DNA of 64,000 nucleotides from positions 11,995,811-12,059,810 of the forward strand of contig CM040085.1 in NCBI GenBank assembly GCA_022496805.1, written 5' to 3'. The position numbers were made by a program, and so were the translations under genes. This DNA comes from Pohlia nutans. Lineage: Eukaryota; Streptophyta; Bryopsida; Bryales; Mniaceae. Shown here piece by piece: positions 48,270-59,863 of the stretch. The notes beneath the pieces were generated by a model. The model was not told the origin of the DNA and searched no databases. It saw only the letters and a program-made list of their open reading frames with translations. Within the stretch, counting starts at the first letter, position 1. Each line of letters starts with the position of its first letter.

Positions 48270-48771
48270 ATAACCATGTTTGGTTATAATGAACTATCTG
48301 TTTATTATACATTTATAAAAGCTTTGACACAATTGTGAGATTTGTTGGTTCGAATGCTTATTTCTTGTGCACTTTGGTCAATCAAATATCGTATTATTGT
48401 TAAAAGTAATGTGATTATTTGATCTATCACTCCTTGATAGCACTTTTATTTAACTTGTTTTAATTACTTTCTCCTAAAATTTTAGAATATGTGGAGTTTT
48501 AGAGATAAATTTGAAATCTAGCACTAATGAATTTGTTGAATTTTTAGAAAACTTCTCACGTACATGCTTGTATACCAATTGTAGCCTTCATATTGTGTGC
48601 TACAATTTGACTTGGATGAAATTTTCCTTTCATGTATGATCTCAAATTCTCACATTGATACCAAAAAAAATTCTTTAAATGAAATTATTTGGAATCCTTC
48701 CTTATTCATATTTAACAAACACACACTAATTTTAATATAAAGACTGAGGGGTTGAAGACATGAAAAACACA
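48270..48771 (+). repeat. 502-bp direct repeat, right of the copia insert
   Basis: Identical partner of 42802-43303. Here it runs on without a break into the rest of the unit 2 leader (AGATTAATGTCACATAG), just as in unit 1. Confidence 0.9.
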
Positions 48772-49769
48772 AGATTAATGTCACATAGTAAAAATTTCAA
48801 CTGTGCCGTAAATCCCAAATTATTGAATTTACTGTGCGTTTTCACAATTAGTGTCGGACACTAAATACCATAACCATTGCATAATTATAAGGTTTTGATC
48901 ACAATTTCAAAGACGTCAAGAAACCTTCCGGACTGAGGTAAGATAAGCATATTCTCAAAATATACGTCAAGTTGGAAAATAGTGTAGCCGGACGAAATTT
49001 CATCAATGCACCACCGGTCGAGACTGAGCTAGCAAACCATACCTGGTGATTTTTAAAACACCCTTCCGAGGCTTCACCCGGGAGGCAATAAAAGGGCAAA
49101 CCCTCTTCCATCTTTCTCCAAAACAATTAGTAATTATTCGCTCCTAGCTGTCCGGGGTTCGCAGTAGTTGTTGCAAGATCTCAGACATGCAGCTTGCAAA
49201 TGTGGCCTGAGATTTGGATTCCTTTTCTTTCAGGATACTCTTCATCACTCCGCTGTAAGTTTCTCTCAGGTGTGCAATTGCTAGAAAAGTCAGTTGATGC
49301 ATGTACTAGTACTCTATACTTGGGTACTTTTGATCGTTATTGTGTGCATGCTTTTCAATTCCCTTGCTGGATGAAGGTGTAGCGGATACTGTTAATTGCA
49401 GGGGTGGATCGATTATGGTCATATTAATTATAATCTGTGTTGTGTGCTTCGATGTTGTGTAACTGTAATAGACAGTTGACTCGGGAACTGTTCGATCATT
49501 CGTTCCTGTTTGCTTTTCAATTCTCTAGCTGCACGACGGATCAGCTCATTCAGCTTGCTTCAGTCTAGGTGGATTACGGTCATATTATACTCTCTGTGCT
49601 GTGTGTTTCATTTTTGTGTGCAAGAAATCGATTGTAATATTATTTTGTCAAGAGACTAGGGAATGAAGTAGCTAGACAGCGAGTTTCTCATGATTGCTTT
49701 TATTGGATTTAACATTCTTTTCAAACACAGCTAGGGATTCACCAAGGAAGAAAAGAACCAAACAACAAC
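48772..49769 (+). repeat. Unit 2 leader, part after the copia insertion
   Basis: Homologous to about 40490-41539 of unit 1, with indels. One is a unit 1 segment containing a short hairpin of the form CACAGGG...CCCTGTG (about 41148-41350), which is missing here. Non-coding leader and probable 5' UTR intron. Confidence 0.65.
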
Positions 49770-50141
49770 ATGGATCGTGAAGGAGATAGCCAAGCAGCGG
49801 GACCTGCTGCAGCTGCAGATGCGGTGATTTGCGGCATTTGCTGGGAAGCAGTGGCGCATCCGCAAGTGACTGCCTGCAACCACCGGTTCTGTGAGCCGTG
49901 CTTGAGCAGCTGGCTCCGGACTCAGCAAGCATCTGAGCGGTCAGCTGGAACATGCCTGTTGTGTCGTAGCACACTCACTGAGTTCCAACCGCGAACATGC
50001 CGGCTGTGTCGTAGTAGACTTACTCAGATCCAACCGCAGCCACTGCAGCGACGACGTGAAAGTCGAGAATCAAGCCTTGAAATCGATTCATTCGAATCAA
50101 TGATTGTGGAATACGAGAATTATTATCGCGCGCGTCAGTAG
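49770..50141 (+). CDS. Small RING-finger protein, array unit 2
   Basis: 123 residues from ATG. Nearly the same as unit 1 through the RING (ICGIC, TACNHRFCEPC, GTCLLC), followed by the duplicated TCRLCRSRLTQIQPQ block. The first pair is CLLC instead of CPLC, and the tail is different (EIDSFESMIVEYENYYRARQ). Predicted E3 ubiquitin ligase. The tail divergence against a conserved core suggests the C terminus is the variable, possibly target-binding, part. Confidence 0.8.
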   Translation: MDREGDSQAAGPAAAADAVICGICWEAVAHPQVTACNHRFCEPCLSSWLRTQQASERSAGTCLLCRSTLTEFQPRTCRLCRSRLTQIQPQPLQRRRESRESSLEIDSFESMIVEYENYYRARQ

Positions 50142-50350
50142 GGCGGATTGGGCTTGTCGTGTTGAGGGTGAATCTTGACTCTGAGTCTTTGGAGTGTATA
50201 AAGTATACTGGTTAAGGCTCTACTTTTGGGGAGCTCGAAGGGTTTGTTAACGTCGTCAAGGGTGCTCAGGAGACATAGAAATAGGGGCTTCATAGGGCTT
50301 CATAGAGGATTGATAAATAAGCGCCACTATGTTTTGTGGCTCATGAGTGC
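50142..50350 (+). other. 3' flank of RING unit 2
   Basis: Homologous to the 3' flank of unit 4 (59567-59720): shared phrases include GTGAATCTT, CTTTGGAG, GTCAAGGGT and AAGGGTGCT-GGGAGAC. Presumably the 3' UTR. Confidence 0.5.
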
Positions 50351-51161
50351 TTAACCCTTTAGTGCCCAGAGTACTGTAGCTGGGAGCACTGGATTTCAGT
50401 GGATTTTTCCACTGTGATTGAGACTACCATAAATAGAATGGATTAAATTAGAAAGTAGCCGTACAATTCTATTCTCAACTGGAGAGCACGCATTTTCTTA
50501 AAATTTGAGAATCATCCAATAGTGGGATTGGAAGATTATAGTATGTATTTGAACTGTATAATGGACGCTCAAAAATGAGATTTTTGGGGGTGTGTGATTT
50601 CAAAGTTAAATAGAATTTGGGTTAAATTTTCAAAAATGAAAGTAAAGAAGTTAAACACTGCCTTATGTCCATACCTCTCTGTTGCAATCTTTCATATCAA
50701 GAATAGACTTACACATAATTATTGTGAATTTTATAAGTGAAAGTGACTTATCCATATACGGTTTAGGACAAAATTTTATACGTTGAAAATTGACAAGAGT
50801 GGGTACATTAGTGAAGATCAGATTACACACACTAATGGAAGATGAAGAAGAGAACACAATCCAAAAAAATAAAACAAGATAACAAACTTCCAAACACAAG
50901 AAATACTGCATAATACATGTGTTGTATTTGTAAGTATTTACTGTATTTTCAAGTATATGCAATATTTTCGCGTTTTGTTGATAGGTATTTTGATAGTTGT
51001 ACAATGCCAAATTGAAAATTTCTTTCTCTGGAAAGTGTGTAATGTAAATGGGCAAATCTGAACTTCAAAACTGAAGTTCCAATTCTTCACGAATTCTCTG
51101 CTATTTGCATTTCGGACGTTGCAGTGATCATAATGTGGTCAGCTCGGCACTAAAGGATTAA
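50351..51161. mobile_element. TTAA-type (piggyBac-like) element with empty-site proof
   Basis: An 803-bp element (50355-51157) between TTAA at 50351-50354 and 51158-51161. Ends are CCCTTTAGTGCC and, in reverse complement, TCCTTTAGTGCC. The paralogous flank of unit 4 reads GGAGCGTTTAAGTGTTTTGTGG at 59715-59736, a single TTAA exactly where this element sits in unit 2. No transposase frame is present, so it is non-autonomous. Confidence 0.8.
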
Positions 51162-51564
51162 GTGTTTTGTGGTCCATGGAGCTTGTTATTGTAAGTTTAA
51201 AGTTTCAGTTTGGAGAACCTTTTGTCAATTTTGTGTTTTTTACATATGTAAGTATTTTGAAGCATTTAAGTGAGTCAATGATTATCTTGTTGGAACATAA
51301 TTTTTTGATTTTCATCTTTGTCCATATTTCTCACACTTTGAAATTTTGATTTGAGCATTGTTTAGGAAGGTTTTTGGAAATGTAAGATACTAAGATCTTG
51401 TTTTTCATATTTGGGAAACTATTGTTTTCATTCAAGTTCTAATTTTGGATTTCTTTCACATTGGAATTTTTTTGGAAGATAATACTAATTATGTTTAAAT
51501 TTAGAAACTACATATAATATTATTTTACACACATTTTGTATTTCAATGTAATATAACCATCCGG
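51162..51564. other. Unit 2 3' flank continued, then no gene
   Basis: 51162-51330 continues the unit 2/unit 4 homology (GTGTTTTGTGGTCCATGGAGC; compare 59725-59830). Nothing else recognised. Confidence 0.5.
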
Positions 51565-52150
51565 TAGTGTACTGCACCTCGGGTGTGCAACTCCCATATT
51601 ATATGGCCGTGATTATAATCACTTATATTTCATTTTAGTCCAATCTCAAGTGATGTAATTTGTTTTACTGTAAGAAACTCTTATAGCCCTTCTAATAAGG
51701 AATCCAAAAATGTAATAATATACAGGAATTGAATCTTCCTTGAAGACAATAATAGCACTAAAAACCTAATTATATGAGTTTTTTTAATACATGTAGCATA
51801 GGCCAAGCTATCCAACTTTTTGGGTTTTTTAATAAAATTTTAAGATTGTTTTATTATAAATAAAACACCGCCAATGACTTTTAATTTTCATTAGAGGCAA
51901 CTTCTTGTATGAATTTTTAAATCTTATGCATAGGTGTTTCAATTCTTTATATATGTTGCGGAGATTTTTTTTAATAAATATGCAACCCAACATTTTCTAC
52001 ATCTCATTTTATTTAATTTGGTCTTCACCTAACTTTTTGGTTATTTTATTTTTATATAATTTGATATAATTTTTACAAGAGCTGTCCTCTAAGGCGTTTT
52101 AATGCCGATGCCCCCTGTGAATAATATGGGAGTTGCATACCCGGATACTA
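51565..52150. mobile_element. MITE with TGCAACTCCCATATTAT terminal repeats
   Basis: The left end contains TAGTGTACTGCACC then GTGTGCAACTCCCATATTAT. The right end in reverse complement reads TAGTATCCGGGTATGCAACT then CCCATATTAT. Length about 586 bp. Non-coding and AT-rich. Target duplication not resolved. Confidence 0.55.
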
Positions 52151-53311
52151 CACATTGTTGAATATGCCACTACAAGGGTATTGATACGGTGCTGTGAGGA
52201 TTCAAGCATTCTCCCACTCATATTGTGAACTCTTCATTGCTCTTGACTATACATATAGGATAAATTATTGGTTCTATAAGAAAAAATTTGGGTCTAATGA
52301 ATGGGGAACATAAATGTTGCTTTGGGTTTTAAAATGATGTCAAAACTGTAAACCTCAAGTGCTATTTCTCACTATCATTGCTCAAGTCAGCAAAACATTC
52401 CTTACAAACATTGCATACCCCCCTCCCTCCCCTCCTAATTCTAGTAACGCGGGGTAGGTTTGTTTTAGTACTTGACCTCTAGACAAAGACAGTGTGGAAC
52501 ACAACTTTGAAGACGTCTAGTAGACTTTCCCATAAGTAAGACAAGCATATTTTTATGGACAATTTTCCTGCAAGAAACAAGAAGAAATATTTCAAGCATA
52601 TTTTTATGGAGGAGGGTTTGCCCCCTGGATGAAGCCTCGGAAGGGTGTTTTATTTATAATAAAACAATCTAATGAAGGGCAATAAAAAGGGCAAACCCTC
52701 CTCCATCTTTTTCCAAAGCATTTACTAATTTGCGTTTCTAGCTGTCAGGGGTTCGCAGTAGTTGTTGGCCTGCAACATGCAATTGAAGCCGGAGATTTAT
52801 CTTCCTTTTCTTTCAGGGTACTCTTCATCAGACCACTGTAAGTTTCTCTCAGGTGCATGCAATTGCCAGAAAAGTCAGCTGATGCACTACTCCATAATTG
52901 GGCACTTTTGATCGTTATTGTGTACATGCTTTTCAATTCCCTAGCTGGAGGAAGGTGTAGCGGATCATCCTGTTTTGTACCAGAGGTGGATTATGGTATG
53001 TTGATTATAATCTCTGCTGTATGCTTCAACAGTTGACTTACTTTCGTGGACTCGGGTACTGTTCGATCATTCGTTCCTGCTTGCTATTCAATTCTCTAGC
53101 TGCACGACAGATCAGCTCATTCAATTTGTTTCAGTCGAGGTGGATTACGGTCATATTATACTCTTGTGTTTCATGTTTGTGTGCCAGAATTTGATTGTAA
53201 CATTATTTTTCAGTCGCTTACCTAGTGCGAGTTTTCTCATAATTGGTTTTTGGAAACATCCTTTGCAAACACAGTTAGGGATTCACCAAAGCAAGAGAAG
53301 AACCAAACACC
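52151..53311 (+). repeat. Unit 3 leader of the RING array
   Basis: From about 52615 it matches the leaders of the other units (GCTGTCAGGGGTTCGCAG, TCAGCTGATGCA, CAGATCAGCTCATTCA). A small piece at about 52612-52665 (GGAGGGTTTGCC...GGATGAAGCCTCGG-AAGGGTGTTTT) is inverted relative to unit 1. 52151-52600 shows no gene. Confidence 0.55.
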
Positions 53312-53598
53312 ATGGATTGCACGAAGGAGATGGTCAAGCAGCGGGACCTGCTGCTGCAGCTACGGAAGCGGTAATTTGCAGCATCTGCTTGGGTGTTTTG
53401 AACCAACCACAAGTGACCGCGTGCAACCACCGGTTCTGTGAGCCGTGCTTGAGCGACTGGCTCTGGACTCAGCAAGTGTCTGAGCGCTCAGCGGGAACAT
53501 GCCCACTGTGTCGTAGAAGACTCACTAAGTTCCAACCGCAGCGACGTAGAACTCGGGGATCGTTTCTTTTGGAGCTTAGCTTATTGAGGTATATTTAA
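53312..53598 (+). pseudogene. RING-finger array unit 3, start codon frameshifted
   Basis: The ATG that aligns with the other units (53312) reads MDCTKEMVKQRDL and hits a stop after 20 codons. CAC replaces the T seen in unit 4, a net +2 frameshift nine bases into the gene. The RING frame itself is open: ICSIC, TACNHRFCEPC, GTCPLC, ending LLELSLLRYI at 53598. The second C-x2-C duplication is absent. An alternative in-frame ATG lies upstream at about 53170, in sequence that is leader in the sister units, so translation of the RING is doubtful. Confidence 0.65.
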
Positions 53599-54480
53599 AT
53601 TGTTTCTCCCGTAGGTTACTCGCCTACCCCGTTTCAATGGGAGGTTCTAATTTGTTCTGAACAGTGATGGCCTGATATGGGTACCCCTTTCAAAAATAGT
53701 GTGATTTTCGATAAATATCTTTTCGGTAAGAAAAAAACATTGGAAACTTACAAAAATTAGAGGATGTTATAGACACCATGGCTGCAACTATATACATGGT
53801 GTTAAAGATGTCCGGAATTCTAGCACACATAAAATGAGTAAGACATAAGTCACACTATGTGAAGCACATAAAAGTGGTACCCATATTAGGCCAGGGCTTT
53901 TTTTTTGCACTGTAGTAGTGCTCCATGCATGCAATGGAAGATGGTCCCTCCAGATTTAGACCACTGTGACTGTGACACGACATCGGAGTCTAGCTCCAAG
54001 AAGCTAGAAAAAAAATCCCTGGATTAGGCCATTCCCTTGTTCTGTTTTGCAAGCGGAATAAAAGTTCTCAATTGTGTCGAAAAGGAAATAGAAAATAGAA
54101 GAGTTGTTTCTCCACTGAATGCTTCCATCCAGTGGCCCTTAGAATGATCGTAGTATAAGTAAAAATAATGCAAGAGTTATAAAAGGTTGTATACATCAAT
54201 CACATATATGTTTGACAAACTTTAACATTCATCACATTTATCAAATTTGAACATTATATCATTGAATTAATTGCAAAAGTTAAATAAGTTTAGTAATGTT
54301 CATTTCAGTAGGTGTTCATGTTATCATAAAAAACTAATTGATCGTAAAGTCCTAAGTATGATCCTTAAAAAATTGATGCAAAGAACAACTTTATTTATGA
54401 TTTGTCAAGATAGGCAATTTTTTAAATAAATGATTATAGTAAAGTTTCCATGGATGATAAACTTCCAATTGAAAGTTGAC
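53599..54480. other. No gene recognised
   Basis: AT-rich spacer after unit 3. Only short frames; no repeats assigned. Confidence 0.5.
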
Positions 54481-54849
54481 GGGTACATTCACAGTAACAC
54501 GACCCAAAGAAACTATAACCGATGATTAATTTAACGGATTGTTAAGCAATAATCTTATCATATGAATTGATAATGCAATATAAATTAGTAACTACATATA
54601 ATAGATGTCATTATACAATATACTAAAGTATGACGATGTTTGGGAAGTTATTGGTACTCCGAAACGACTAAAACATAGTCTTAACCAGTCGTTAATAACG
54701 ACTAAAATGTGCTAAAATGTTCAAAATATGTCGCAAAATGTCCTTGAATTTTTCTAGTATCTACATAAATTGAAGATATTATTTTCTAAGCACTTATCAA
54801 GAGTCGTTATAACTGGACGGGGTTGGCTCGTTTTATTGTGAATGCACCC
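54481..54849 (-). mobile_element. 369-bp MITE, copy 2
   Basis: Same family and same length as 36603-36971, inverted. Left end GGGTACATTCACAGTAACAC; the right end in reverse complement begins GGGTGCATTCACAATAAAAC. Diverged internally by scattered substitutions. Confidence 0.85.
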
Positions 54850-56220
54850 TAACACTCGTATAAAATTTGTCCATTGCCATGATTGGCACAGTTAAGACAC
54901 AATTAAAATATCAAGATTTATCTTGAACACAACAACAATTTGTTATAGGGGGATTCATGCCTTCATGGTGTTTGTTATAACACCACCTAAATACAATTAA
55001 CCAAACATTTGTACTGGCATGATTAGCAAACTCTATCAAAAGGTTTCAAATCAAAATAAATGAAAGAAACCCTAAACTAAGCTTTGGGAGCACTAGCCTA
55101 TGGTTGGAGGAAGTAGTGTATTAAATTTGGTGATAAAAAACACTAGTACCTAAGTGCTATTTGTTAAGTGTGACAAATTAGACTCCCAATTGTGTTTTTT
55201 TACGGGGAGATTGGGAGCCTCAAGTGTGTAAGGAAAATTTGAATGATTAATATATGATGTACATACTATTGTACTTGGAATATTAATTGCATTGATTGCT
55301 TTTAGAGTTGGGCACATTTGGATCATTCCTATAAACCTTCAGCGTTTGGAAGTAATTATCTATACTAATCCATAAGTTGCCCATTTTGGTCCATTCTACC
55401 TTGTTTTTTATCCAAAGACCAAAATATATGAAAAGCGTGGATATAACGCTCATCTTATTGATCTAAAATGATGATACTAATTATGAACTTATGGTAGACA
55501 CAATGTGATGTGTACAAGGAATTTGTACCATGCCTATTCATTTTAATATATTCATTAGTATACAAATTATTTGACACTCGTTTAATTAGACATCACATGT
55601 CTAATATGACGTCAAGTTAGAAAATAGTGTCAAACATGACAACGCTAATGACAACAAAATTGTGACAAGCTAGCAAATTATTATAGTTTTAAATCTAAAA
55701 ATAATACAAATTATAATTATACGCAAGTGACATCCACCTTCAATATGAATTTTGGCTCCATTTGCTCATAACTTCAAAAGTTATAATATAAGATATACAT
55801 GGTTGTCAACGCGTCCGCCCACCCGACGACTTGACGAGGCCATCCGTTTGATTTGGAGCCTCATGCTTGCCTAGTGAGGGTTAGGGTTTGAAAATTATTG
55901 GGAAAGCTTAATTTCCATTTACCTTGTCCACATGGCGTATACGTCAACACTGTAAAGGCACCACGTCGTCACCACAGGGCTGCCACTTTTGCTAATTCCG
56001 GGCTCCTAGTTTTTAAGCTAACTTATCACGTCACCCAATGGGCACAATTTGCTCTGGCGGCACAAACACCACAAAGTCTGGGATTTTGCAGTGCGCGCTC
56101 TTTGACCCAACACAAGGGTAGAGGATGCCACGGGCTAAGGGCCAAGCGATGCAACGTAAGTCCGGAAAATTGCATGTAGCGAGTCGGATTTTGCGGGCAA
56201 TGGTGCGTGCGGATGCTCAT

Positions 56221-56340
56221 AGTCTATTTGGATACTTGATAGTGCTAGTGTTTAAAGCTCAAGACAATTTTGGCACTCTATTATAACAAAGATGTCCATT
56301 ATGGAGTATCGCAAGCCAAAATTTTGAATGTGAAATATTC
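56221..56340 (+). repeat. Dispersed repeat, partner at 62547-62678
   Basis: Shared phrases include ATACTTGATAGTG, GACAATTTTGGC and ACAAAGATGTCCATTATGGAG. Diverged. Element identity unknown. Confidence 0.7.
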
Positions 56341-56550
56341 AAATAACAAGTTGAGCTGGGACCATGAGGCATCCACTTGAGTGACTTGAATACTTGAAAT
56401 TTTGGTACTTGATGGAACAAAGACCGTACACTAAATTAACCTTTTGGCTCACTCATCACAAGGCGGATAGGGCTACATGCACTGAAACCTGTTAAGATTG
56501 ATCGGATATTGGAAAATAATATAATAGCAATATTTTGTTGTGCAAAATTT

Positions 56551-56670
56551 TTAAGGCACTTGATCAAGTGGATAATTAGGGTACACATCTTAATTTTTAG
56601 GTTGGGTTGATTAAGGCACTTGATCAAGTGGATAATTAGGGTACACACCTTAATTTTTAGGTTGGGTTCA
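56551..56670 (+). repeat. 60-bp tandem duplication, two copies
   Basis: 56551-56610 and 56611-56670 differ at only two positions that I see (ACATCT/ACACCT and GTTGAT/GTTCAT). A recent local duplication in non-coding DNA. Confidence 0.95.
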
Positions 56671-58439
56671 TTCAGATAACTTTGAATTGTTATTGGGTCA
56701 CATTGAAACATTTTTGGGTTGTTTCAAGTCATTTTTTGTTCATTGTGTTTACACTGAAGAAAATAAGAAATGGCCATTTTAACGAGTCAGCAACCATATT
56801 ATAATACATTTGAATAAGTACTGGCACTGGCATGTTACAGAGCGCCAAACTTGTGACAATTTAGTGTAGAGAGTTGAAATTTAAGCTAGAATTGGTATAG
56901 GTCAGAAGGGCGCCCAGACCTGAAAAAGTGCCAATCAGTTCAATTTCATCATTCAACTTAAACGACAATGCGTATGAAAAACAAGCAATCAATTCAGGCC
57001 AACCATAGACACTAGCTACAAGGATGGGGTGTCATTTTTCATTCCGTTCTTGAGTGAAATCACGTCACTTCTCATTATGCCAGAGGAGGTGAGTGCAGAA
57101 CGTCACACATGACTAGCATCTATAGTTCAAAGTGTCAACTCCCGGAGTGAGAAGCGACACTTTTCGAACTATCTGGAATGAGAAACGACGGGTTAGCTTT
57201 AGCTTGTAGTGAGTTCGAAGCTTCACTTGGAGCTTGGAAGCTTTTAGCTAAGACGCTCTTGAGGGCTAATTAAATAGTTTTATTGTGAATATCCCCATCT
57301 AAGCTTTTGTAAATCGAAAGGCTTGCGAAAAAATTAGTCCCCAAAATGAGTCCCCAGTCATGGAAGTGCACATAGTACAATAGATCGGAAGCGCGTAACG
57401 AGAAGGGGTACACCAAAATGGTTACGCAGTTTTTGGATCTATAGTGTGGAATTTATGGATTCTTAATCGAATTATGGAATTAATTAATTAACTATATTAC
57501 ATAGATAAATTATTTCAGAAATAAAATATAAAGTAAAACCATGGGTAAGTTACTGCAAACATTGGTTCAACATAAACCACTATGGGGTCTGCGCTCCATA
57601 GAAATCAAGGATGCTTACATCGCATAAGCCCACATGCATAGAAAGCACTGTAAAAATGCCACTTGTCACTCATCAATCCAGGGGAAATTACGCTAGCCAG
57701 GATGCTTCTTTCCCTCGTCGATTATCCGAATAAGCATGTGCTTTGGCTATGCCCTCGAGACATCTTTATTTTCTAGAATAAACTCAGGAGCAAAGGCTTA
57801 CCGGGTCCATTCAAGCTAATACGAGCCAAAGATGCCTTGTTTTGAGTGCATTGGAGAATTTTGGAGAGTCCTTTGAAGAGTCCTTAGAGACCAAAAAGTC
57901 ATGATTTTCATTCAAAGAGCAATTTTTTAAATTATTGATTTCATTTTTCATTTACATAATCATCATTCTCATTCAATTATCCCAAAATTTCTACCGAAAA
58001 GTGTTATTTATCATTTAGAAAAGTCCTTAGTGAGTCATTAAAACCACTGATGATAGATCTATTCTACTGCTTTTAATACCCAAATTTTTATAATATTGCT
58101 TTCATCTTGTACTATGTGTTTTATATACATGTTGCAAACATTGACATATCACTTTCCTTTCTAAATAATAACAATTTAAATCAAACATCACATTGAAAAT
58201 GCCTTCAACTGCTGACAACTTAGCCGGTTCGTATTAGCTTGATTGGACCCTACCCTACACATCACAAAGTCATACTAATATGTCTTAGAATATGACATCA
58301 ACTTGGAAAACAGTGTTAGACATGACAACCCTAGTCCTTGCGTAAGTTGCGTCCTTCTCAACTTCTCCGTCCGCCAGGTCTACTCTCCGCCATATGATTT
58401 TTAAGGCAAGAGTTAAACTGTCGCAGCCACCTGCAGATA

Positions 58440-59227
58440 GTGGATGAAAATTCATGCACTACCGGTGGAGACTGAGCTAGCAAACCAGGCCTGGTTTGTA
58501 TTTTTATTTTCAAAACACCCTAACCTTCCGAAGCTTAACCCGAGTCTTCCATCTTTTTCCAACGCATTTACTAATTTGCGTTCCTAGCTGTCAGGGGTTC
58601 GCAGTAGTTGATGTAAAGCTTTTCTAGATCTAGGCATGCAGCCAGCTTGCAATCGTAGCCGGAGGTGTAGCTTCAATAAGTTCAAGAGTCAAGATACTCT
58701 TCATCAATCCACTGTAAGTTTCTCTCAGGTGTGCAATTGCTAGAAAAGTCACTCAAGTTGATGTACTACTCTATATATACTTCGGCACGTACTTTTATTC
58801 GTTGTTGTGTGCAGCAAGTTTGCATGCTTTTCAATTTCGTAGCTCGAGGAAGGTGTAGCGGATTCTGTTTGTAGCAGGGGTGGATTACGGTCATATTAAT
58901 TATAATCTCTGCTGACTGTCTGCTTTGACAGTTGACCTACTTTTCTAGACTCGGGTACTGTTCGGTCATTCGTTCCTGTTTGCTTTTCAATTCTCTAGCT
59001 ACACGACAGATCAGCTCATTCAGCTTGCTTCAGTCTAGGTGGATTACGGTCATATTATACTCTCTCTGCTGTGTGTTTCATATTTGTGTGCCCGAATTCG
59101 ATAGTGATATTATATGTAGGGAATGAAGTTAGCTAGACATCGAGTTTCTCATGATTGCTTTTTTTGATTTAACATTCTTTTCAAACAGAGCTAGGGAATC
59201 ACCAAAGGCATAGAAGAACCAAACAAC
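58440..59227 (+). repeat. Unit 4 leader of the RING array
   Basis: Homologous to the leaders at 40673-41539, 49010-49769 and 52650-53311: GCTGTCAGGGGTTCGCAG, CACTGTAAGTTTCTCTCAGG, CGACAGATCAGCTCATTCAG and GGTGGATTACGGTCATATTA. AACAGAGCTAGGGAATCACC precedes the CDS. No coding. Confidence 0.65.
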
Positions 59228-59566
59228 ATGGATTGTGAAGGAGATGGTCAAGCAGCGGGACCTGCTGCAGCTGCAGAGGCGGTAATTTGCAACATCTGCT
59301 TGGCTGTTGTGGCCCAGCCACAAGTGACCGCGTGCAACCACCGGTTCTGTGAGCCTTGCTTGAGCGGCTGGCTCCGGACTCAGCAAGCATCTGAGCGGTC
59401 AGCTGGAACATGCCCACTGTGTCGCAGCACACTCACTGAGTTTCAACCGCAGCGACCTGCAGTAAGTCCTGAACGGCTTGAAGTAATGCTTGCGGCATTC
59501 GAGGAGGGTCTCCGGGTCATTAGGACGCAGTACGAGGAATACCTCGGCGTCACTAGGACGCAATAG
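59228..59566 (+). CDS. Small RING-finger protein, array unit 4
   Basis: 112 residues from ATG. RING ligands ICNIC, TACNHRFCEPC, GTCPLC. The RING is followed by RSTLTEFQPQ once only, without the 45-nt duplication of units 1 and 2, so it shows the ancestral layout. The tail (SPERLEVMLAAFEEGLRVIR, then TQYEEYLGVTRTQ) looks alpha-helical and amphipathic. Predicted E3 ubiquitin ligase. The intact 3' flank holds the empty TTAA site matching the element in unit 2. Confidence 0.8.
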   Translation: MDCEGDGQAAGPAAAAEAVICNICLAVVAQPQVTACNHRFCEPCLSGWLRTQQASERSAGTCPLCRSTLTEFQPQRPAVSPERLEVMLAAFEEGLRVIRTQYEEYLGVTRTQ

Positions 59567-59863
59567 GCTGAGCACTTGTGAATCTTAACCCTCTATGTCT
59601 CTTTGGAGATTGGAGGATGTAGAGTATCCTACGTGTCAAGGGTTCATTTGTGGGAACGCATCCAAGGGTGCTTGGGAGACTTAAAAAAAGGGAATTCAAA
59701 ACAATTTGGCTCAGGAGCGTTTAAGTGTTTTGTGGCTCATGGAGCTTGCTGTTGTTAGTTTAAATATTACGTTTAGAGAATTTTGTGTGCTTTTATGTAA
59801 GCATCTAAGTGAATCAATGATTATCTTGTTGGAATATAATTTTTCCATATTTCATGAAGAATT
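59567..59863 (+). other. 3' flank of RING unit 4
   Basis: Matches the 3' flank of unit 2 without the inserted TTAA-type element. Probably 3' UTR and downstream sequence. The 80-codon frame at 59706-59948 has no motif and runs into a MITE. Confidence 0.5.

Larger units (their letters stand above)
54850..58439. other. Gene-poor region
   Basis: No gene supported. 55850-56220 is GC-richer with a 93-codon frame (55898-56179) but no motif. Repeats within: a 60-bp tandem duplication (56551-56670) and a dispersed repeat (56221-56340). The rest is AT-rich unique-looking sequence. Confidence 0.5.

Noticed and set aside
55898..56179. 93-codon frame in a GC-richer patch
   Set aside because: No motif, no splice context, and it adjoins a dispersed repeat.
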